Shown here: positions 61,207-64,000 of the stretch, one piece after another
Numbering within the stretch: position 1 is the first letter of the stretch
Layout of the letters: the number at the start of each line of letters is the position of its first letter
Assembly: GCA_017469745.1 (NCBI GenBank)
Contig: JAFUFS010000006.1
Location: 38,627-102,626, forward strand
DNA from: Bacteroidales bacterium
GTDB taxonomy: Bacteria; Bacteroidota; Bacteroidia; Bacteroidales; UBA932
Direction: 5' to 3'
Length of the DNA: 64,000 bases
The notes under the pieces: generated by a model
Seen by the model: only the letters and a program-made list of their open reading frames with translations
Database searches by the model: none
What the model was told of the DNA's origin: nothing
Program-made: the position numbers and the translations under genes

Positions 61207-62508
61207 TTACTTCTGAGTCCTTACGGTAGTCGTTGCATGCATTCCTCCGCAGTTGACGGTGTAGGACTGTCCGTCCACGATGTCATACATGAAAGCTTCT
61301 GCCTTCTGCGGATAGTAAACACTGTAGGAGCCGATGAGCTTGTTGCAGTCGGCGGTCAGTGACTCGTCAGCAGCCTTTGCCTTCTGGAGATAGTCGACGG
61401 CTACCCAGTAGTTGGCCCTTCTCTCAACCTCGTTGCCTCCACACCTGGTTGCACCCCAGATGGTTCCGATCAGGTAGTAAGCCTTACCCTGGTTGGCGGG
61501 ATCAAGTTCTGCAGCCTTCCTTGCGGCGTCGAATGCCTTGGCGTTCATGCCGTTCTTCAGACCGAAAGCAGCAAGTTCGAGATTGTAGTTGGCCTTGGTG
61601 GCGGCATCAAGATCTCCGAATGCAAGAGCCTCTTCGAGGTACTTGACGGCGGTGGAGTTGTCGTTCTGAGCGGCATGCAGCTTATAGAGATAATAAGCGG
61701 ATGCGGCTGAAGGCTCGTTGGCGTGCATCTTGGTCACAGCCTTGAGGAAGAGGTCGTTGTTCTGGCAGCCCTCGGTGTTGCCCATCATCTTGACGATGTT
61801 GGTGACAAGGTCGATGTTGTCAGGATCAGCCTCGTAACGAGGAGTGAACAGGGCGATGAGGTTGTCGCAGCTTGCGACCTGGCTGGTGATGAACAGTCCC
61901 TCGATGTCACCCTTGGTCTTGACCACTTCTTCAGTCTGCTCTGCCTTTCCGATGAGGGCGATGGCATTCTGATAGGTGTTGATCACTTCCTCAGCTCCGA
62001 GCTTATCGGCCTTGAATAGGTCGATGGCGGAGTTGAGCTGGAGAAGGAGAAGGCTGGGCTTTGTCTTTTCCTGGTTTGAGGCCACGATGGCTCCGAGTCC
62101 GTCATAAAGCTGCTTCGGATCCTTGTAGAACTGGGTCATGTACTGTCCCTTGGTGTTCATTGCGGCAACCGCATAGTTGGGATAGTATTCTGCCCTGATA
62201 TCGTTAAGATTCAGCAGTGAATCGATGAGGGCCTTCCTGGCGTCTGCATCCTTGGTCTTGTTGATTTCCCTGCCAAGCAGGACCATACCGTTAAGAAGCA
62301 TGTTCTGGCTTGCAGTAGGAGGGCAGATCTTCATTGCCTTTCTCCAGTTGGGGAGGGCGTCGTCATAATTCTTCTGCTTGTAGTACTCCTGATAGTAAGA
62401 CAGATACTTCTTGCATTCTTCAGCGTTCGGGCCGAACTTGTCCTGAGCCGAAACTATCGTTCCGAGCGTCATTGCCATAGCCAGCAGTACTAATGTAATC
62501 TTTTTCAT
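61207..62508 (-). CDS. Exported TPR-repeat protein
   Basis: The 433-residue exported protein has a signal peptide ending at VSAQ. Helical tetratricopeptide-like pairs run throughout (YYQEYYKQKNYDDALPNWRKAM, AASAYYLYKLHAAQNDN, AFDAARKAAELDPANQGKAYYLIG). It lies in the conserved Bacteroidota run between a barrel protein and LptC, which points to a scaffold role in envelope biogenesis. No enzyme motif is present. Confidence 0.82.
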   Translation of the reverse strand: MKKITLVLLAMAMTLGTIVSAQDKFGPNAEECKKYLSYYQEYYKQKNYDDALPNWRKAMKICPPTASQNMLLNGMVLLGREINKTKDADARKALIDSLLNLNDIRAEYYPNYAVAAMNTKGQYMTQFYKDPKQLYDGLGAIVASNQEKTKPSLLLLQLNSAIDLFKADKLGAEEVINTYQNAIALIGKAEQTEEVVKTKGDIEGLFITSQVASCDNLIALFTPRYEADPDNIDLVTNIVKMMGNTEGCQNNDLFLKAVTKMHANEPSAASAYYLYKLHAAQNDNSTAVKYLEEALAFGDLDAATKANYNLELAAFGLKNGMNAKAFDAARKAAELDPANQGKAYYLIGTIWGATRCGGNEVERRANYWVAVDYLQKAKAADESLTADCNKLIGSYSVYYPQKAEAFMYDIVDGQSYTVNCGGMHATTTVRTQK

Positions 62509-62548
62509 GGTCGTTTGTATTTGCTTATTTTCTCTGTTAGTTCTTATG

Positions 62549-63874
62549 TTAGTCGTACCTGGTCTTAATGAACCAGATATCGTGAATGTTAAGTCCTACG
62601 TTGAAACTTACGTATCTTTCCCTTACCAATCCGTTGGCTTTTGAACCCCTCTGTCCAAAATCCATGCCGACAGTTAAACCGTTGTACAAACGGAACACCG
62701 GAAACGTCGCTCCAAGAGTCAATCCGATGGCATTCAGGTCGTTCCCGTCGATCTTGCAATAAGCCTGGTCCCAATAGGCTCCGGCCCTGTAAGTGATCCT
62801 GCGCCGGTAGTAACGGATGTCGTTCCTGTTTGGCACAAAAGAGAAACCTGCCCTGACAGACTGGGCTGTGGTCGCGCTGAAAACGGCGTTGCCAACATTT
62901 GCGAAACCAATGACCTTGTCCATCCCGGAGGAAGACCAGTCTGAACGGAGATAGTTGATCTCTGCCGTCCACTTGTCACCTCCCTTGAGGGCAAGTCCTA
63001 CTCCGATCTCGCTGGCCAGCTTGACCTTTCCGTTTCCAAGGGTGTCTGAATATGTCCTCGGAGAAGGAGTGGAATCGTTGATGGAAGAGATGGTCTGGAT
63101 TTCGAACCGGTCCACTGTTCCTCGAAGGTTAGACTGCAGCTTATAGGTTGCTCCGACGACAGCGGAAACGTCCTTAGCGACAGGGAAGGCGTACTGGACT
63201 CCGAATTTTCCGGTCATCGCGTTGAGGGTCATGGTGTAACCACTGCTGATGCTCCTGTGGGAAGTAGATGCCATCTGGAAGGAATTGTCCTTGTGGAGAC
63301 TTCCGAAGATGTAGTCAAGTTCTCCGCCCACAGAGAAACCTTTGAACAGATTGTAGCCTACTCCTGTGAACAGGTTATACAATCCGCCGTAACCCTGAAC
63401 AGTGTTGAGGATGGATCCTGTGTGAGCAATTATGTTCTGGTCCGTCTCCCATGCCGAAACCTTGTAGCCTATGTCGCTGTACGGGGCTATTCCAACGTAC
63501 ATAGCCATGGGCTTGAAGATCGGGAAGGACATTATTATGCTGTTGACGTTGAACGTGTTGTTCGAACTATGCATATCGTCCTGGGTATAGTAGCGGTTAC
63601 CCTGCGAAACGCTGAAATCGAGCATGAAGGACTGGATGTCCCTTTCGGTCACGGCTGCCGGATTCAGGATGTTGAGATTTCTCTTGTCGCGGGTTGCTAT
63701 TCCTACACCACCCATGCTTCTGTTGTAAGCGGTTCCGAATTTTGACAAATCTCCGATCCCGTACATTGAATAAGGGGAATAGGAATTATAGGCGTCATTC
63801 TGCGCACCCAAAGGGAGTGTACAGAACATCACCGCAGCAATCAGGAGTATCTTGTCAAACTTTCCTTTCAGCAT
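62549..63874 (-). CDS. FadL-like outer-membrane beta-barrel protein
   Basis: The 441-residue outer-membrane protein has a signal peptide ending at LGAQ. The N-terminal SPYSMYGIGDLSKFGTAYNRSMGGVGIA motif and NILNPAA segment are typical of FadL/PorV-like barrels in Bacteroidota. Many alternating strands follow with short turns. It is conserved in position downstream of coaX, and its start overlaps the coaX end by 20 bases. The substrate is unknown. Confidence 0.82.
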   Translation of the reverse strand: MLKGKFDKILLIAAVMFCTLPLGAQNDAYNSYSPYSMYGIGDLSKFGTAYNRSMGGVGIATRDKRNLNILNPAAVTERDIQSFMLDFSVSQGNRYYTQDDMHSSNNTFNVNSIIMSFPIFKPMAMYVGIAPYSDIGYKVSAWETDQNIIAHTGSILNTVQGYGGLYNLFTGVGYNLFKGFSVGGELDYIFGSLHKDNSFQMASTSHRSISSGYTMTLNAMTGKFGVQYAFPVAKDVSAVVGATYKLQSNLRGTVDRFEIQTISSINDSTPSPRTYSDTLGNGKVKLASEIGVGLALKGGDKWTAEINYLRSDWSSSGMDKVIGFANVGNAVFSATTAQSVRAGFSFVPNRNDIRYYRRRITYRAGAYWDQAYCKIDGNDLNAIGLTLGATFPVFRLYNGLTVGMDFGQRGSKANGLVRERYVSFNVGLNIHDIWFIKTRYD

Positions 63875-64000
63875 AACTCTCGGCTATTAAGGCCAACCCC
63901 ATCAACACTAAATTGCAGACTACAAAGATGGAGTTTTTCATTCTTTTTGCAAAATATAACGCGTCTCCGCCGGTAAAAACTGCAACTTTTTCCGGAAAAC
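63855..64000 (-). CDS. coaX: Type III pantothenate kinase, C-terminal end only
   Basis: The reverse-strand frame open at the window edge ends in TGA at 63855. The 48 visible codons include VAVFTGGDALYFAKRM and then LVLMGLALIAE, the conserved C-terminal TGGDA and L-V-x-x-G-L motifs of CoaX, which phosphorylates pantothenate in coenzyme A synthesis. The N-terminal four fifths lie beyond the window. The known Bacteroidota order coaX - barrel - TPR - lptC supports the call. Confidence 0.85.
   Translation of the reverse strand, partial: FPEKVAVFTGGDALYFAKRMKNSIFVVCNLVLMGLALIAESYAERKV

Overview
The window is 64 kb of chromosome from a member of the Bacteroidota, most likely the order Bacteroidales. 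Supporting signs are the many promoters with the Bacteroidota -7 box TAnnTTTG (often with TTTG about 19 bases upstream), stop/start overlaps in place of strong ribosome binding sites, a split MacAB-type ABC exporter, a b558-type SdhC, DUF6057 and DUF5106 proteins, and the local order coaX - barrel protein - TPR - lptC - ppiD. Base composition is even at roughly 53% GC. I see no phage, insertion sequence, CRISPR array or rRNA. The genus cannot be told from this sequence.

Layout. 1-7.1 kb: secreted and outer-membrane proteins, a YbaK/ProX editing protein, a lipoprotein hydrolase, a Ser-type sulfatase and a GH84 hexosaminidase (glycan degradation). 7.2-20 kb: shikimate pathway genes (DUF296, aroB, an aroD-aroA fusion, aroC) around a convergent block sufB-pnuC-sufC-sufD-ispE-DUF6057-haem-motif lipoprotein. 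20-23.3 kb: a TrpB2-type tryptophan synthase beta gene with a complete attenuator, an orphan sdhC, tRNA-Met, tRNA-Gln and ispF. 23.3-27.8 kb: a dicarboxylate/amino-acid symporter, a MetX-like acyltransferase, a HicAB toxin-antitoxin pair and a C69 dipeptidase. 27.8-33.5 kb: a five-gene tripartite ABC exporter operon. 33.5-40.9 kb: a histidine phosphatase, queH, a six-hairpin-type secreted protein, and a lipoprotein that joins two unrelated phosphatase folds. 40.9-48.7 kb: two SNF symporters, folA, thyA, galM, a thioredoxin lipoprotein and a Na/Pi cotransporter. 48.8-58.3 kb: a large HExxH/propeller/barrel protein, a YeiH-type exporter, a CpXC protein, galK, an endonuclease/phosphatase, ychF and a repeat-bearing lipoprotein. 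58.4-64 kb: an envelope-biogenesis run (ppiD, lptC, TPR, barrel, end of coaX).

The most unusual signal is a family of dispersed palindromic elements. Three copies of a nearly identical core of about 65 bases (10.66, 14.30 and 19.64 kb), plus related shorter elements at 14.90 and 58.26 kb, are each enclosed by inverted arms whose sequence differs from copy to copy but which pair with each other within a copy. Copies sit between convergent genes, where they could act as two-way terminators, and also in frame inside metabolic genes: ispE twice and aroC once, with lengths of 132 and 135 bases for the two large copies. A related short repeat (TCATYCTGAGCGNAGCGAAGRATCT type) lies in frame inside the aroD-aroA fusion and the 51-kb protein, and as tandem copies around folA. 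This resembles Rickettsia palindromic elements in behaviour, not in sequence.

Three further signals stand out. A tryptophan attenuator has a 17-residue leader peptide with tandem Trp codons and no or almost no leader. The hexamer GAATAT occurs about 110 times by eye, roughly four times expectation, in all reading frames. Several genes are fused or reordered (AroD-AroA, phosphodiesterase-HAD, pnuC within suf).
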